Assembly (NCBI RefSeq): GCF_021440195.1
Contig: NZ_JAJTSZ010000001.1
Span: forward strand, 744,001 to 808,000
Direction: 5' to 3'
Length of the DNA: 64,000 bases
From: Dyadobacter sp. CY356
GTDB taxonomy: Bacteria; Bacteroidota; Bacteroidia; Cytophagales; Spirosomataceae
The notes under the pieces: generated by a model
What the model saw: only the letters and a program-made list of their open reading frames with translations
What the model was told of the DNA's origin: nothing
Database searches by the model: none
Translations under genes and position numbers: made by a program
Shown: positions 27,490 through 37,926 of the stretch, piece by piece
Position numbering within the stretch: position 1 is the first letter of the stretch
Layout of the letters: the number at the start of each line of letters is the position of its first letter

Positions 27490-28452
27490 ATGATAACCAG
27501 AAAAGAATTTTTAAAAGACACTGCTATACTCGGAGCAAGTTCTCTGCTACTTCCCCGCACAGCATTTTCAAATCCAATAACTTCCAATAATCAGCTTATG
27601 GAAACTTCAAAGTGGTCGGATGGATCGCGGCTTGTAATCTCAATATCCATGCAATTTGAAGCGGGAGGAGAGCCGCAAATCGGTTTCGATAGCCCATTTC
27701 CTGCTAATCTAGAGAAGGGTTACACGGATTTGCCAGCAAAAACCTGGTTTCACTATGGATACAAAGAAGGTATTGGGCGGATGCTGGATTTGTGGGACAA
27801 ACACGGCATCAAAGTTACCAGCCACACGATCGGAACAGCTGCTAAGCGTAATCCCGGTCTGGCCAATGAAATCGTAAAAAGAGGGCACGAGATTTCTGGC
27901 CACGGCCTTGACTGGACTCCGCAATACACGATGAGTTACCAGGAAGAACTGAATTTTATAAAAGCTGGCATGGACATGATCAAACAGGTAACAGGCATAA
28001 CCACGGTGGGCTATAACTGTAACTGGTTAAGAAGAAGCAAAAACACAATCAAAATTCTTCAGGAGCTGGGCTTTGTTTATCATATTGACGATTTGAGCCG
28101 GGATGAGCCTTTTCTCATACCAGTGGGAGGGAAAAACTTTGCGGTTGTGCCTTATTCGCTGCGCTGTAATGATATTCAATTACTGGAAGGAAGATACTTT
28201 TCTTCGACACAATTTCTGGAAACACTCAAACTTGAATTTGACCAGCTTTATAAAGAAGGTGCTGTAAAAAAGAGGATGATGTCATTCAGCGCGCATGACC
28301 GGATTAGTGGCACTCCCGCGCAGGTAAATGTGATGGATCAGTTTTTGACCTATGCGCTGCAACACGAAGGCGTGAAATGCATGCGAAAGGATGATATAGC
28401 ACGCATGACATTAAAAGATAAATCAGCACTGATTGATACAGATTACAATTAA
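27490..28452 (+). CDS. Polysaccharide deacetylase (NodB-like) family protein
   Basis: About 320 residues. The N-terminus MITRKEFLKDTAILGASSLLLP resembles a Tat-type signal but has a single Arg (TRKEF), so the export route is unclear. The NodB-like domain has GKAWFHYGY-type and ISGHGLDWTPQY motifs, close to the PuuE/allantoinase-like group of deacetylases that act on small amides as well as sugars. An earlier ATG at 27454 adds 12 codons before the signal-like start and is less likely. Divergent from kinase 2 and probably under the same sigma-54 control, which links it to the hydrolase operon. Confidence 0.75.
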   Translation: MITRKEFLKDTAILGASSLLLPRTAFSNPITSNNQLMETSKWSDGSRLVISISMQFEAGGEPQIGFDSPFPANLEKGYTDLPAKTWFHYGYKEGIGRMLDLWDKHGIKVTSHTIGTAAKRNPGLANEIVKRGHEISGHGLDWTPQYTMSYQEELNFIKAGMDMIKQVTGITTVGYNCNWLRRSKNTIKILQELGFVYHIDDLSRDEPFLIPVGGKNFAVVPYSLRCNDIQLLEGRYFSSTQFLETLKLEFDQLYKEGAVKKRMMSFSAHDRISGTPAQVNVMDQFLTYALQHEGVKCMRKDDIARMTLKDKSALIDTDYN

Positions 28453-28482
28453 ATATTGTTCTGATTTTCAATTGATTAGAAA

Positions 28483-28638
28483 ATGAAAATTTCGTTTGAT
28501 TCGTTTGAGGATTTCAACACTTTCTTCAACTCAGAAAATTATTTAACAAAGGTTCATCCCGATGAGCCCAATTTTTTTGATACTGAAAACTATATTGCAA
28601 TGGCAACCAATGAAACAGTCATTAAAGCTGGTGTATAA
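28483..28638 (+). CDS. Small acidic hypothetical protein
   Basis: 51 codons (MKISFDSFEDFNTFFNSE, then DEPNFFDTENYIAMATNE), 30 nt after the deacetylase stop and followed at once by a perfect terminator, so it is likely a real second gene of that transcript. Acidic, rich in Phe and Asn, no signal peptide or known domain. Role unknown. Confidence 0.5.
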   Translation: MKISFDSFEDFNTFFNSENYLTKVHPDEPNFFDTENYIAMATNETVIKAGV

Positions 28639-28650
28639 TTAATAATCTTA

Positions 28651-28700
28651 TCAGTAACGCATATCTAACCCATTGGTCAGATATGCGTTACTGATTTTTA
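28651..28700 (+). terminator. Strong terminator of the deacetylase operon
   Basis: Perfect 16-bp inverted repeat TCAGTAACGCATATCT (28651-28666) / AGATATGCGTTACTGA (28679-28694), followed by TTTTT. Confidence 0.85.
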
Positions 28701-28725
28701 GTGTACATTTCCCAAAAATGAAGCA

Positions 28726-28758
28726 TTTATAAATTAGACAAATTTTCTAATTTATAAA
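28726..28758. repeat. Perfect 13-bp inverted repeat before the orfA remnant
   Basis: TTTATAAATTAGA (28726-28738) / TCTAATTTATAAA (28746-28758), 7-nt loop, ending 3 nt before the transposase orfA remnant. Could be an IS end or attenuator. Confidence 0.5.
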
Positions 28759-28761
28759 GCT

Positions 28762-28977
28762 ATGAAAGGGACAAAATTCACCGAAACACAACCGGATCGC
28801 CAGGCGATTGTCAAGATCTTGAAGGATTTGGATACTGGCAAACCTGCTCCGGAAATTGTCAGAAACCATGTAAAATCAAAGGCTGAACTATATAATTGGC
28901 GAAAAAAGTCGCACAATTTCCGTAACGCCTTACAAAAGTATTGGCTGCACAGGCTAGTAGTGGTTAGTGCCTCTTAG
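28762..28977 (+). pseudogene. IS3-type transposase orfA fragment
   Basis: 71 codons. KFTETQPDRQAIVKILKDLD, then APEIVRNHVKSKAELYNWRKK match the HTH of IS3-family OrfA proteins (usual form ...GISQATFYNWKKK). The C-terminal leucine-zipper part is replaced by unrelated sequence and there is no orfB, so it is a truncated relic. Confidence 0.65.
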
Positions 28978-28998
28978 TAACCTTTGTTCTGTCGTCCT

Positions 28999-29913
28999 TT
29001 AATTAAAAGATTGTCTGAACTCCAAAGGCGAAACGTTTGTCCTTGTCTTAAAAAGTTTGCTAAATGATTGTGGATGTTCAAAGCCCAATTCATAAGCAAT
29101 TTCCGAAACGGATAGATTTGTCGTTGATAATTTTTGTTTGGCTTTTTCAATGATTGCATTCTGAATGTATTGTTGCGTATTCAGTCCCGTTAATGAACTC
29201 AACATATCACTCAAATAGCGTTGCGATAGCTTTAATTCTGTGCTGATATATTTCACGGATGGCAAACCGTTTTTTAGCGTGTTTTCTTCTTCAAAATAGC
29301 TATTTAAAAGTTTGTCCAAAGAAGTTATGATGTCGTGATTGATTGCTTTTCTCGTAATAAATTGTCTATTATAAAAACGATTGCTGTAATTCAATAACAA
29401 TTCTATTTGCGACACCAAAACATCCTGGCTGAAACTGTCAATATTGTTGTGTAATTCATTTGCAATTGAGACAAATAAACTGGCTATAATTTCTTTTTCT
29501 TTAGCCGATAAAAATAATGCTTCTGAAACATCGTAATAGAAAAAGCCGTATTGATTTATTGTGTTTCCTAATGGATAATTTCGTAGAAAGTCCGCATGAA
29601 AGTACAGTGCGATACCTTCGTAGCTTTCTATATCTTCCGGTGGATAAACGATTTGTTTCGGCTTCAAAAATGCTAATCCCCCTTCTTCGAAGTCGTAATA
29701 TCCTTGTCCATATTTTATTTGTCCTATGAATGTAGGCTTAAAAGAAATTTTGTAAAAATCCAAACTTGTTTTTTGCCCTTTTGGAAACATTTCAATCGAA
29801 ACATTATTGTAATCAACCAGTGCAACCAACGGGTGCAATGGAGCAGGAAGTCCCAATACCCGCACAAGTTGCGATATACTTTTGATATGATTTATGTCAG
29901 ATTGTCGTTGCAT
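28999..29913 (-). CDS. AraC family transcriptional regulator
   Basis: 304 residues with an N-terminal AraC-type ligand-binding region and a C-terminal double HTH (VKYISTELKLSQRYLSDML, then VSEIAYELGFEHPQSFSKLFK, and the terminal NVSPLEFRQS). It begins 10 nt after the aldo/keto reductase stop and is probably co-transcribed with it, as is common for regulators that control their own oxidoreductase. Confidence 0.88.
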   Translation of the reverse strand: MQRQSDINHIKSISQLVRVLGLPAPLHPLVALVDYNNVSIEMFPKGQKTSLDFYKISFKPTFIGQIKYGQGYYDFEEGGLAFLKPKQIVYPPEDIESYEGIALYFHADFLRNYPLGNTINQYGFFYYDVSEALFLSAKEKEIIASLFVSIANELHNNIDSFSQDVLVSQIELLLNYSNRFYNRQFITRKAINHDIITSLDKLLNSYFEEENTLKNGLPSVKYISTELKLSQRYLSDMLSSLTGLNTQQYIQNAIIEKAKQKLSTTNLSVSEIAYELGFEHPQSFSKLFKTRTNVSPLEFRQSFN

Positions 29914-29923
29914 ATTTTTGATC

Positions 29924-31306
<1,383 letters not shown>

Positions 31307-32734
31307 ATGAAAACAGAAAACACTACCATAGAACCGCTTTATTATCAGGATGCAAGTGGTCTGGCTAAGATGATCCGTACAAAGGAATTGTCTGCGGTTG
31401 AAGTGATGAAGGCGCACCTGGATCGAATTGAGGCACTGAATCCCGACATTAATGCAATTGTGACGGTTGCAGAAAAAGCGCTTGAAGCGGCCAAAGCAGC
31501 AGATAAAGCGCTACAAAGAGGGGACGAACTTGGTCCTTTGCATGGTGTCCCGTTCACCGTTAAGGATTCAATTGACACGGCAAACGTGTTGACTCAACGT
31601 GGATCGCCCATTTTCAAAGGACGCATTCCAAACGCAGACGCAACCAGCGTCGCGCGCCTGAAAAAAGCTGGCGGTATTTTACTCGCAAAGACGAATCTTC
31701 CGGAATTTTCCTACTGGATTGAAAGTGATAATTTGCTCAGTGGCCGTTCAAACAATCCCTGGGATCTCACCCGTACGCCGGGAGGGTCGAGTGGTGGCGA
31801 ATCAGCCGCAATCGCGTCGGGGATGTCTCCGTTGGGTCTGGGTACCGACCTGGCTATTTCGGTCCGGGGACCGGCCGCTCAGACTGGCATCGTCTCGCTC
31901 AAAGCAACCCACGGCAGTGTCCCAATGACCGGAATTTGGCCTCGCGTTCCGCGTCGTTTCTGGCATGTTGGCCCAATGGCCCGCAGTATCCGTGATCTTG
32001 AACTTGCCTTTTCAATTCTTTCCGGCCCGGATGGTTTTGATGCTTTTGCCACAAGCACAGCCAGGTTTGACGCCGGGAGGGGAGCTGCCCCGAATCGGGC
32101 ATTAAGGGTTGGCTGGCTGGTCGAACCTGGTTTTGGTCCGGTCGATCCCGAAGTCGCAGCCACTGTGGAAGCTGCTGCTGCTTCACTAAAAGAATTGGGC
32201 TTAATCGTACAACCAGTGCGCATCCCAGCTTTGGAACGAGACTTTGCGCTTGATGTGTTCAACCGGTTGCATGTAATGGAAATGAAGGAAGCATTCAGGG
32301 AAGCAGTGGCTGGTCATAGCGAAGATGAGATTTATAAAATGGCCAAAACAATGCTGTCTTTACCTGACACTTCCATCAAGGATTTCATTGATGCTGAACA
32401 GGCAGCAGAACGACTGCGCGATGGTTTTGCAGGATATTTTCAAAAATATGACGTATTGCTTACTCCGGTACTACCTATACCGGCGCATAAGCACGGCGTC
32501 GAACAATTTGTGATTAACGGACAAGAAATGGACGCAACTTATCTTCAGGGAGCCACCGTGCCACTAAACGTAACGGGCTTGCCGGGCATTGCCATGCGTT
32601 TTGGTACAAGCAAGGACGGATTGCCTATTGCTGTCCAGATTGTCGGAAGCTGGATGGCCGAATCGACGATTCTGCATGTTGCTTTACTACTGGAGAGCAT
32701 GAGCCAGGTTCGCAATCTTCACCCCATACCCTGA
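31307..32734 (+). CDS. Amidase (amidase signature family)
   Basis: 475-residue serine hydrolase of the amidase signature family, with the Ser-cisSer-Lys triad: Lys in FTVKDSI, cis-Ser in GGSSGGESAAIASG, and the nucleophilic Ser in GTDLAISVRGPA (usual form GTDxGGSIRxPA; the two glycines are replaced). Hydrolyses amide bonds of an unknown substrate. No signal peptide, so cytoplasmic. GC content appears higher than in the flanking genes (many GCG/CGC codons), possibly reflecting transfer. Confidence 0.9.
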   Translation: MKTENTTIEPLYYQDASGLAKMIRTKELSAVEVMKAHLDRIEALNPDINAIVTVAEKALEAAKAADKALQRGDELGPLHGVPFTVKDSIDTANVLTQRGSPIFKGRIPNADATSVARLKKAGGILLAKTNLPEFSYWIESDNLLSGRSNNPWDLTRTPGGSSGGESAAIASGMSPLGLGTDLAISVRGPAAQTGIVSLKATHGSVPMTGIWPRVPRRFWHVGPMARSIRDLELAFSILSGPDGFDAFATSTARFDAGRGAAPNRALRVGWLVEPGFGPVDPEVAATVEAAAASLKELGLIVQPVRIPALERDFALDVFNRLHVMEMKEAFREAVAGHSEDEIYKMAKTMLSLPDTSIKDFIDAEQAAERLRDGFAGYFQKYDVLLTPVLPIPAHKHGVEQFVINGQEMDATYLQGATVPLNVTGLPGIAMRFGTSKDGLPIAVQIVGSWMAESTILHVALLLESMSQVRNLHPIP

Positions 32735-32752
32735 TTGACAAGCCTGCTGACT

Positions 32753-33364
32753 TTAAGAACCTTTCGGGTTGTCCGGAAGGTTCTTAATGTCTTTGGTAAA
32801 ATCCCTTCTGATCCGGCTCAATGTTTCTCTGGATATGCCCAGGTAAGATGCTACCATATGTAACGGCACGCTGTTAAAGACGCTGGGATAGGTCTTTTCA
32901 AATTCGAGGTATTTTTCAGTGGCAGAATAACTGATCAGATAGTAAATTCGTCGCTGGCTTGCCTCATATGCCCTTTCGGTAAGTTTTTCATAAAAGAGTC
33001 TGAGTGCAGGAATGGTCTGAAGTAATTCAAGCCATTCAGCTTTAGTCCAAAGGATGACAGTACTTGCAGCCAATGCCTCGATGTTATATTCGGAAGCAGT
33101 CTCGCGATTATAACTTTCCTGGTCGGTAATCCACCAGTTTTCGATAGCAAACCTGAGCGTGTGATCCGTTCCGTTTTTGTCAAACCGGTATAGCCTGCAA
33201 CATCCACCTGCAATAAAACAGTTATAACGCCACACTTCACCCTCATGCAAAATCGACTGCCATTTGCGCAATTTTCGTTCAGCACAAGCCGCCCGTATGA
33301 GTTCCAGATCCTGATCTGAAATCTCAATGTGTTTGCGAATGTATTTTTCGAAAACTTCAAACAT
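32753..33364 (-). CDS. Crp/Fnr family transcriptional regulator
   Basis: About 203 residues: a cyclic-nucleotide-binding-like cupin domain (WQSILHEGEVWRYNCFIAGG, CRLYRFDKNG) and a C-terminal winged helix with the recognition helix SYLGISRETLSRIRRD. The frame is open to 33433, but the ATG at 33364 (MFEVFEKYIRKH) matches where family members begin. Convergent with the amidase gene, 18 nt apart. Confidence 0.85.
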   Translation of the reverse strand: MFEVFEKYIRKHIEISDQDLELIRAACAERKLRKWQSILHEGEVWRYNCFIAGGCCRLYRFDKNGTDHTLRFAIENWWITDQESYNRETASEYNIEALAASTVILWTKAEWLELLQTIPALRLFYEKLTERAYEASQRRIYYLISYSATEKYLEFEKTYPSVFNSVPLHMVASYLGISRETLSRIRRDFTKDIKNLPDNPKGS

Positions 33365-33433
33365 ATCAAATCGAACCTGCCATATAATTTCTTTATTTCC
33401 AGTTCGCAATATAAGGTTTTTGCCGGTTGACAT

Positions 33434-33875
33434 GTACGATTGAAAAAATTACTGGACAATCCGGCACTCAGATCTGCGCTTCCTGATTTTTATAAGACGA
33501 CTGTGCCAAAGGACGTTAAAACAACGATGAATTTAACTTCTCATTGCACATTCTCTGATTCAGCTGCATCCAAACTGTTGAATCAAATAAATAGAATTTA
33601 AATTAAGGTGTGGAAATAGGTGAGTAGATTTTTATGATTTAGCATGCTGATTGTCAATGATATATGTGTATGTGTCAAATCCCATATTCTCCACAACTAC
33701 GAATTGTTCAATATTTAAAGCCTGTTAATCAATTATTTGCAGGCTTTATTTGTTTTGTGCCCGCTTTGATCGGTTGACGCAAATAGTAGTTCATCCTGAA
33801 ATCTGACTTTTTTATGCGTTTATGTAGTGAGGTGCTTAATAGTTATCATGAATTTCAACAATAATCCAAAATAAA
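33434..33875. other. Intergenic with a hairpin terminator
   Basis: No gene recognised. At 33717-33747 an inverted repeat AAAGCCTG / CAGGCTTT is followed by ATTTGTTTTG on the plus strand, a plausible terminator or transcript boundary. Confidence 0.45.
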
Positions 33876-35069
33876 ATGATTTCTAAAAAATCAATTTTAC
33901 CGCTTATATTACTATTTGTATTTGCTGAAATTTTACCTTCACTTGCGCAGAATTATGATGAAAGTAAGGTGCGGTCTTTTATTCTTCCTGATGTACTTAA
34001 ATCCAGTAACGATCAGAAGGTCCGGACCGTCAAAGAATGGGAAACTATTCGCAGACCCGAGATTCTTTCGCTTTTTGAAGAGTATGTTTATGGGAAAATG
34101 CCATCCGGATATGACAAAATAGAATACCGGATTACCCGACTGGATTCCAGCGCTATGGAAGGAAAGGCAATCCTCAAAGAAGTGGAAATCAAGGTCACGC
34201 AAAGATCTGAATCAGTTAAGATCAATGTTGTTATGTTTGTCCCCCAAAAAACAATCGGGCCTGTTCCGGTATTTTTGCTGATCAACAACCGAAGTACAAG
34301 AAATACCCTTGCTTCCCGTGACACGATCAGTGGCTTTTGGCCGGCTGAACAGGTTATTGAAAGTGGCTATGCAATGGCTGCTTTTCATTACAGCGATGCA
34401 GCTCCGGACAATGTCCAGACTTACAAGAATGGAGTTTTACGAATATATCCCGAGCTCGCTGCTGCCGATAACGGCATGAAAGCAATTGGATCTTGGGCCT
34501 GGGCTGCAAGCCGTGTAATGGATTACTTCCAGATAGACCGGGATCTGGCTGCTAACAAAATAAGCGTGGTCGGTCACTCGCGGGGTGGCAAAGCTGCACT
34601 TTGGGCCGCAGCACAGGATAAGCGTTTTGCCATGTGTTTTTCCAATTGCTCCGGTAATACTGGTGCTGCGATTTCCAGAAGAAATTTTGGAGAAACGGTC
34701 GCCAGAATCAACATTACTTTTCCACACTGGTTTAACAATAATTACAAAAAATATAACGACAATGTTAACGCGTTGCCCGTTGATCAGCATATGCTTATCT
34801 CACTGATTGCCCCCCGGCCGGTCTACACGACAAATGCTTCTGAGGATTTATGGGCAGATCCAACAGGAAGTTATTTAAGTTTAAAAAAGGCAGCGCCGGT
34901 TTTTGCATTATATGGTGAAACGTCCACATTGCCACAAACAGCTCCTGCGTTGGATACGCCGCTTCTTCAACCTCCTCTGGGTTATCATAATCGAACCGGA
35001 CAACATGACCTGACCTTTTATGATTGGAAGCAGTTTGTCCGGTTTGCCAACGTATATTACGGTAATTAA
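33876..35069 (+). CDS. Glucuronoyl-esterase-like (CE15-type) secreted alpha/beta hydrolase
   Basis: 397 residues with signal peptide (LILLFVFAEILPSLAQ). Nucleophile elbow GHSRGGKAA with Ser235 (canonical CE15 form GCSRxGKxA), EYVYGKMP near the N-terminus, an acid candidate in TNASEDLWADP and the His in LGYHNRTGQHDLTFYDW. Enzymes of this group cleave the ester between lignin and glucuronoxylan or deacetylate glycans. Secreted to the periplasm. Single gene on the plus strand. Confidence 0.82.
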   Translation: MISKKSILPLILLFVFAEILPSLAQNYDESKVRSFILPDVLKSSNDQKVRTVKEWETIRRPEILSLFEEYVYGKMPSGYDKIEYRITRLDSSAMEGKAILKEVEIKVTQRSESVKINVVMFVPQKTIGPVPVFLLINNRSTRNTLASRDTISGFWPAEQVIESGYAMAAFHYSDAAPDNVQTYKNGVLRIYPELAAADNGMKAIGSWAWAASRVMDYFQIDRDLAANKISVVGHSRGGKAALWAAAQDKRFAMCFSNCSGNTGAAISRRNFGETVARINITFPHWFNNNYKKYNDNVNALPVDQHMLISLIAPRPVYTTNASEDLWADPTGSYLSLKKAAPVFALYGETSTLPQTAPALDTPLLQPPLGYHNRTGQHDLTFYDWKQFVRFANVYYGN

Positions 35070-35789
35070 AGAGTCGCTAATCCATAATGATCCATAGTGC
35101 CCTGATTTATGGTAAAATATTGATGGTGAGTAGGATACAGGTGCACTTTTAAGGGAATATTTTACTCTGGTATATACCTATTGAAGCCGCGGGATTTGCC
35201 GATGTTCAAGCATTAGCAATAAATATAGCGGATCAGTCTAATGGAAAGGCGGTATAATGATGTCAACGCAATTGATAAAAAGGTAGGAGCTCCCAATTTT
35301 ATTAGTCGAAGGCTTGGGTTAATTAGTCGACATAATTTGTTGATTCAGCTAAAACTTATCACTGCGCATTATTATTAATCTACCTTCGGCACGGTTTAAA
35401 AGGCAGTAGGTAAAATTGGCAAAAAGCGATTCCATATCTAATTTTTTTATAAGAAGTTATATACCTGTATCTGTGAGAACCAATTTTCTAATGCCATACT
35501 GAACAAGATTTTTTTATTCAGAGTAGAGCATCATATATCTAAACTGGTGTCAAAATATCATTAAATATTTCTCACTTATAAAATGTAACTAAAGAAACTT
35601 ATTTTTATTAGCCATCTCTTGATTAAGTTGTGAAGTTATCTGTTTAGACAGACCCCAAAGCCAGCAATATTTCTTTGGGGAATGTTTAAACAGACGACGG
35701 GTTAAGTTTCAAGTACCTTTCTACTGTCAAAATTTGATTCCATAGTAACATTTATCAAACCTCAGGTTGGAAATATGGAGCCAAAGAAA
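35070..35789. other. Long regulatory interval, 720 nt
   Basis: No intact gene. It contains the LytTR-type repeat element copy 1 (35302-35400) and a hairpin CCCCAAAG (35653-35660) / CTTTGGGG (35673-35680) flanked by GTTTAGACAGA and GTTTAAACAGA direct repeats. Confidence 0.5.
35302..35401 (+). repeat. LytTR-type direct repeats plus promoter, copy 1
   Basis: TTAGTCGA at 35302-35309 and again at 35323-35330, exactly 21 bp apart (two helical turns), followed 79 nt from the first repeat by TACCTTCG (35381-35388). About 100 nt of this block resembles copy 2 at 39151-39250 in order and spacing. Confidence 0.65.
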
Positions 35790-36419
35790 ATGAAAAGTAT
35801 AATTCTATCGGGTTTATTACTGGGTTTCTCTGGAAGCTTGTTTGGGCAAAGCGTCTATTCACTGCCTGCTCGTATCCTAAGCACAAATATCGGTATAGGT
35901 AAGGCGGGCACTGGTGATATCTACGGAGTTATAGTTGGTTTTGAGTATGAGAAACATTTTCGGCCAAAGCTGTCCTGGTCTACTGAATTTGCAACGAGTA
36001 TTCATGACGGCTCTGATCAGTTATTAGTAACATTAGATAATCAGCCACAACAGGATATGTCCTACAGATATACCACAGCTGGAATCCAATTGGCTGGTAA
36101 ACTCGGCTATCATTTTGTTCGGACAAAACAAGCAGATTTCGGCATAAAATTAGGGATTTTGACCCGCTACCAATCATCTTCATTGTCAGACGACAGAGAA
36201 ATTCTTTTTCCTGCTCTCACGGGTTATCCCTTGCCTGTAAGAATATTAAGAAACACAGACCCCCAACGTACCCTCGCGGCAGGGGCATTGTTGCAGCTTT
36301 TTGCAAGATATACTTTTAAAAAGAATATATTGGTTGGTGCAACAGCAGGCTTTCAAATGGACACCAACGGTGACGTGATTTTTCCAGCCTTTGCAGTTAC
36401 AATTGGAAAACGATTTTAA
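35790..36419 (+). CDS. Outer membrane beta-barrel protein (small)
   Basis: About 209 residues with signal peptide (MKSIILSGLLLGFSGSLFGQ), then alternating amphipathic strands (YGVIVGFEYEKHFRPKLSW, YTTAGIQLAGKLGYHFV, DFGIKLGILTRYQ) ending in an aromatic residue (GKRF), typical of an 8-stranded barrel. Start at 35790; an upstream ATG at 35775 lacks a signal-like start. No homologue is recognised by name. Confidence 0.65.
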   Translation: MKSIILSGLLLGFSGSLFGQSVYSLPARILSTNIGIGKAGTGDIYGVIVGFEYEKHFRPKLSWSTEFATSIHDGSDQLLVTLDNQPQQDMSYRYTTAGIQLAGKLGYHFVRTKQADFGIKLGILTRYQSSSLSDDREILFPALTGYPLPVRILRNTDPQRTLAAGALLQLFARYTFKKNILVGATAGFQMDTNGDVIFPAFAVTIGKRF

Positions 36420-36563
36420 AAGCTAAGTAAATTTCTGATAGTGTTCGTGCTATTTTTCAGGCATTTAATCGCTTAACTAAAAAAATACAAAAGGAACTGC
36501 GGGTTGGTGAACTGGAAATGTAATTCATCATTTCATAAAACAAATAAAAACTTAATTTAATAG

Positions 36564-36596
36564 AAAACCGTCACGAAGTCCGTGTACGGTTTTTTT
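36564..36596 (+). terminator. Terminator after the beta-barrel gene region
   Basis: Inverted repeat AAAACCGTCACG / CGTGTACGGTTTT with a T7 run. Good rho-independent terminator. Confidence 0.75.
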
Positions 36597-36708
36597 GTAA
36601 CCGAAAAATTTAATTTCCTAAATCAGTAAATCTTTGTTTAAGCCAGAAGGTCTCAGTCGGATACATATAAGAGATTGAAAGTAAAATCAGTATCCGGTAT
36701 TTAGGCAT

Positions 36709-36882
36709 TCAGCTTAGCAGTACGTATGAGCTATCAACACGCTTTGCATTATCCGGAATATTTTCAGTGAATCGGATTGCTTCATAACCCAATATTTCAC
36801 GTAGATTCTTTCCTCGTTCTGCATCGTAATACCATATCCAAACCATTTGCGGCCCGACAATCATGTAATAAATTTCTTTCAT
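36709..36882 (-). CDS. Small hypothetical protein (57 residues)
   Basis: Minus-strand ORF starting MKEIYYMIVGPQMVWIWYYD and ending DNAKRVDSSYVLLS. The aromatic start (several Tyr/Trp) and absence of repeats make it look like a real small protein. No domain recognised. Upstream lies an inverted-repeat cluster (36914-36958) that may be its operator. Confidence 0.45.
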   Translation of the reverse strand: MKEIYYMIVGPQMVWIWYYDAERGKNLREILGYEAIRFTENIPDNAKRVDSSYVLLS

Positions 36883-36913
36883 ATGTTCTTATGTTGTTGA
36901 TGTATAAAAATCA

Positions 36914-36958
36914 AAAATAATGGAATATTTCCAAATAATGGATATATTCCATTATTTT
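36914..36958. repeat. 15-bp inverted repeat with an internal third half-site
   Basis: AAAATAATGGAATAT (36914-36928) / ATATTCCATTATTTT (36944-36958), perfect, with a third copy of AATAATGGA at 36934-36942 that forms its own palindrome with TCCATTATT. It could bind a dimeric regulator between the 57-residue ORF and the LytTR operon. Confidence 0.5.
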
Positions 36959-37151
36959 AAACTTTATAATATATGACGGATATTATTACTCTTTAAATGT
37001 GATTGAATTATTTGCCGATCAAGAGTTTTAATCAAATGCTTATTATAATTTGAAAATTAAATTAACTCTTTGCCAATAACTGGCCGTCAATCATGTTAAT
37101 TTGTAACCATAAGAGCTATTGGCTGCATGAAACGACGTTATATCCATCAGA

Positions 37152-37916
37152 ATGCTTAGATGTTTAATTATAGATGATGAGCCGATGGCTCAGGAGCTAA
37201 TCGAAAAATATATAAAGAAAATTCCTTTTCTTGAAAGTTTGGGTTGTTGTGGTGATGGTTTGGAGGGATTGTTCAAGGTCAGGAAATTGAAACCTGATCT
37301 AATTTTTCTTGACATTGACATGCCTGAATTAAACGGCCTTGATTTTTTAAAAATGCTTCCTCAACAAAGGCCATCTGTAATTATGATTACCGCTGATCCA
37401 TCCTACGCACTGGAAGGATTTGAGCAACAGGTGTCAGATTATCTTCTAAAACCAGTCTCATTTGAACGATTTATGCGCGCTGTCAGTAAGGCTGATGCAG
37501 AATCTAACAGAAAATCAGAAGTTCAAACTATTAGCCGCAATATTCCTGCTAAAAAAGATGGTCTTGCGGGGCAGCCGCATCAAAAAAGCATTGACCTGGA
37601 CTTTATTTTTGTTCGGGAAGATGGAAAGCAGATCCGGTTGGATTTAAGTGACATCCTGTATGTTGAAGGTATGAAAGACTATCTTAAAATTCATCGTTTA
37701 AAACAGATTTCTGTGGTGCATGTAACAATGACGCGTATCGAAGAGGTACTACCAGAAACCAGTTTTATTCGGGTTAACAGATCTTTTATTGTTAATATCT
37801 CCTATATAAATATGATTGAGGGCCACGGTGTAACGCTAAAAAACGGGACATTTATTCCTGTCGGCGTCACCTATCGGGACAGGATTAAAATGGCATTTCA
37901 AAAAAACTGGATTTGA
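37152..37916 (+). CDS. LytTR family response regulator
   Basis: 254 residues: receiver domain with Asp54 (LIFLDIDMPELNGLDFL), the conserved Thr and Lys positions (MITADPSY, LLKPVSFERF), and a C-terminal LytTR DNA-binding domain (ILYVEGMKDYLKIH, FIRVNRSFIVNISYI). LytTR proteins bind pairs of ~9-bp direct repeats two helical turns apart, as seen at 35302 and 39151. It precedes the LytS-type kinase by 10 nt, making an autonomous two-component system. Confidence 0.93.
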   Translation: MLRCLIIDDEPMAQELIEKYIKKIPFLESLGCCGDGLEGLFKVRKLKPDLIFLDIDMPELNGLDFLKMLPQQRPSVIMITADPSYALEGFEQQVSDYLLKPVSFERFMRAVSKADAESNRKSEVQTISRNIPAKKDGLAGQPHQKSIDLDFIFVREDGKQIRLDLSDILYVEGMKDYLKIHRLKQISVVHVTMTRIEEVLPETSFIRVNRSFIVNISYINMIEGHGVTLKNGTFIPVGVTYRDRIKMAFQKNWI

Positions 37917-37926
37917 GTGAGCATTT

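Noticed and set aside
35390..35560. Possible second precursor gene after LytTR element copy 1
   Set aside because: Base similarity to 39281-39448 is visible, but no start codon with an open frame exists; at most a decayed copy.
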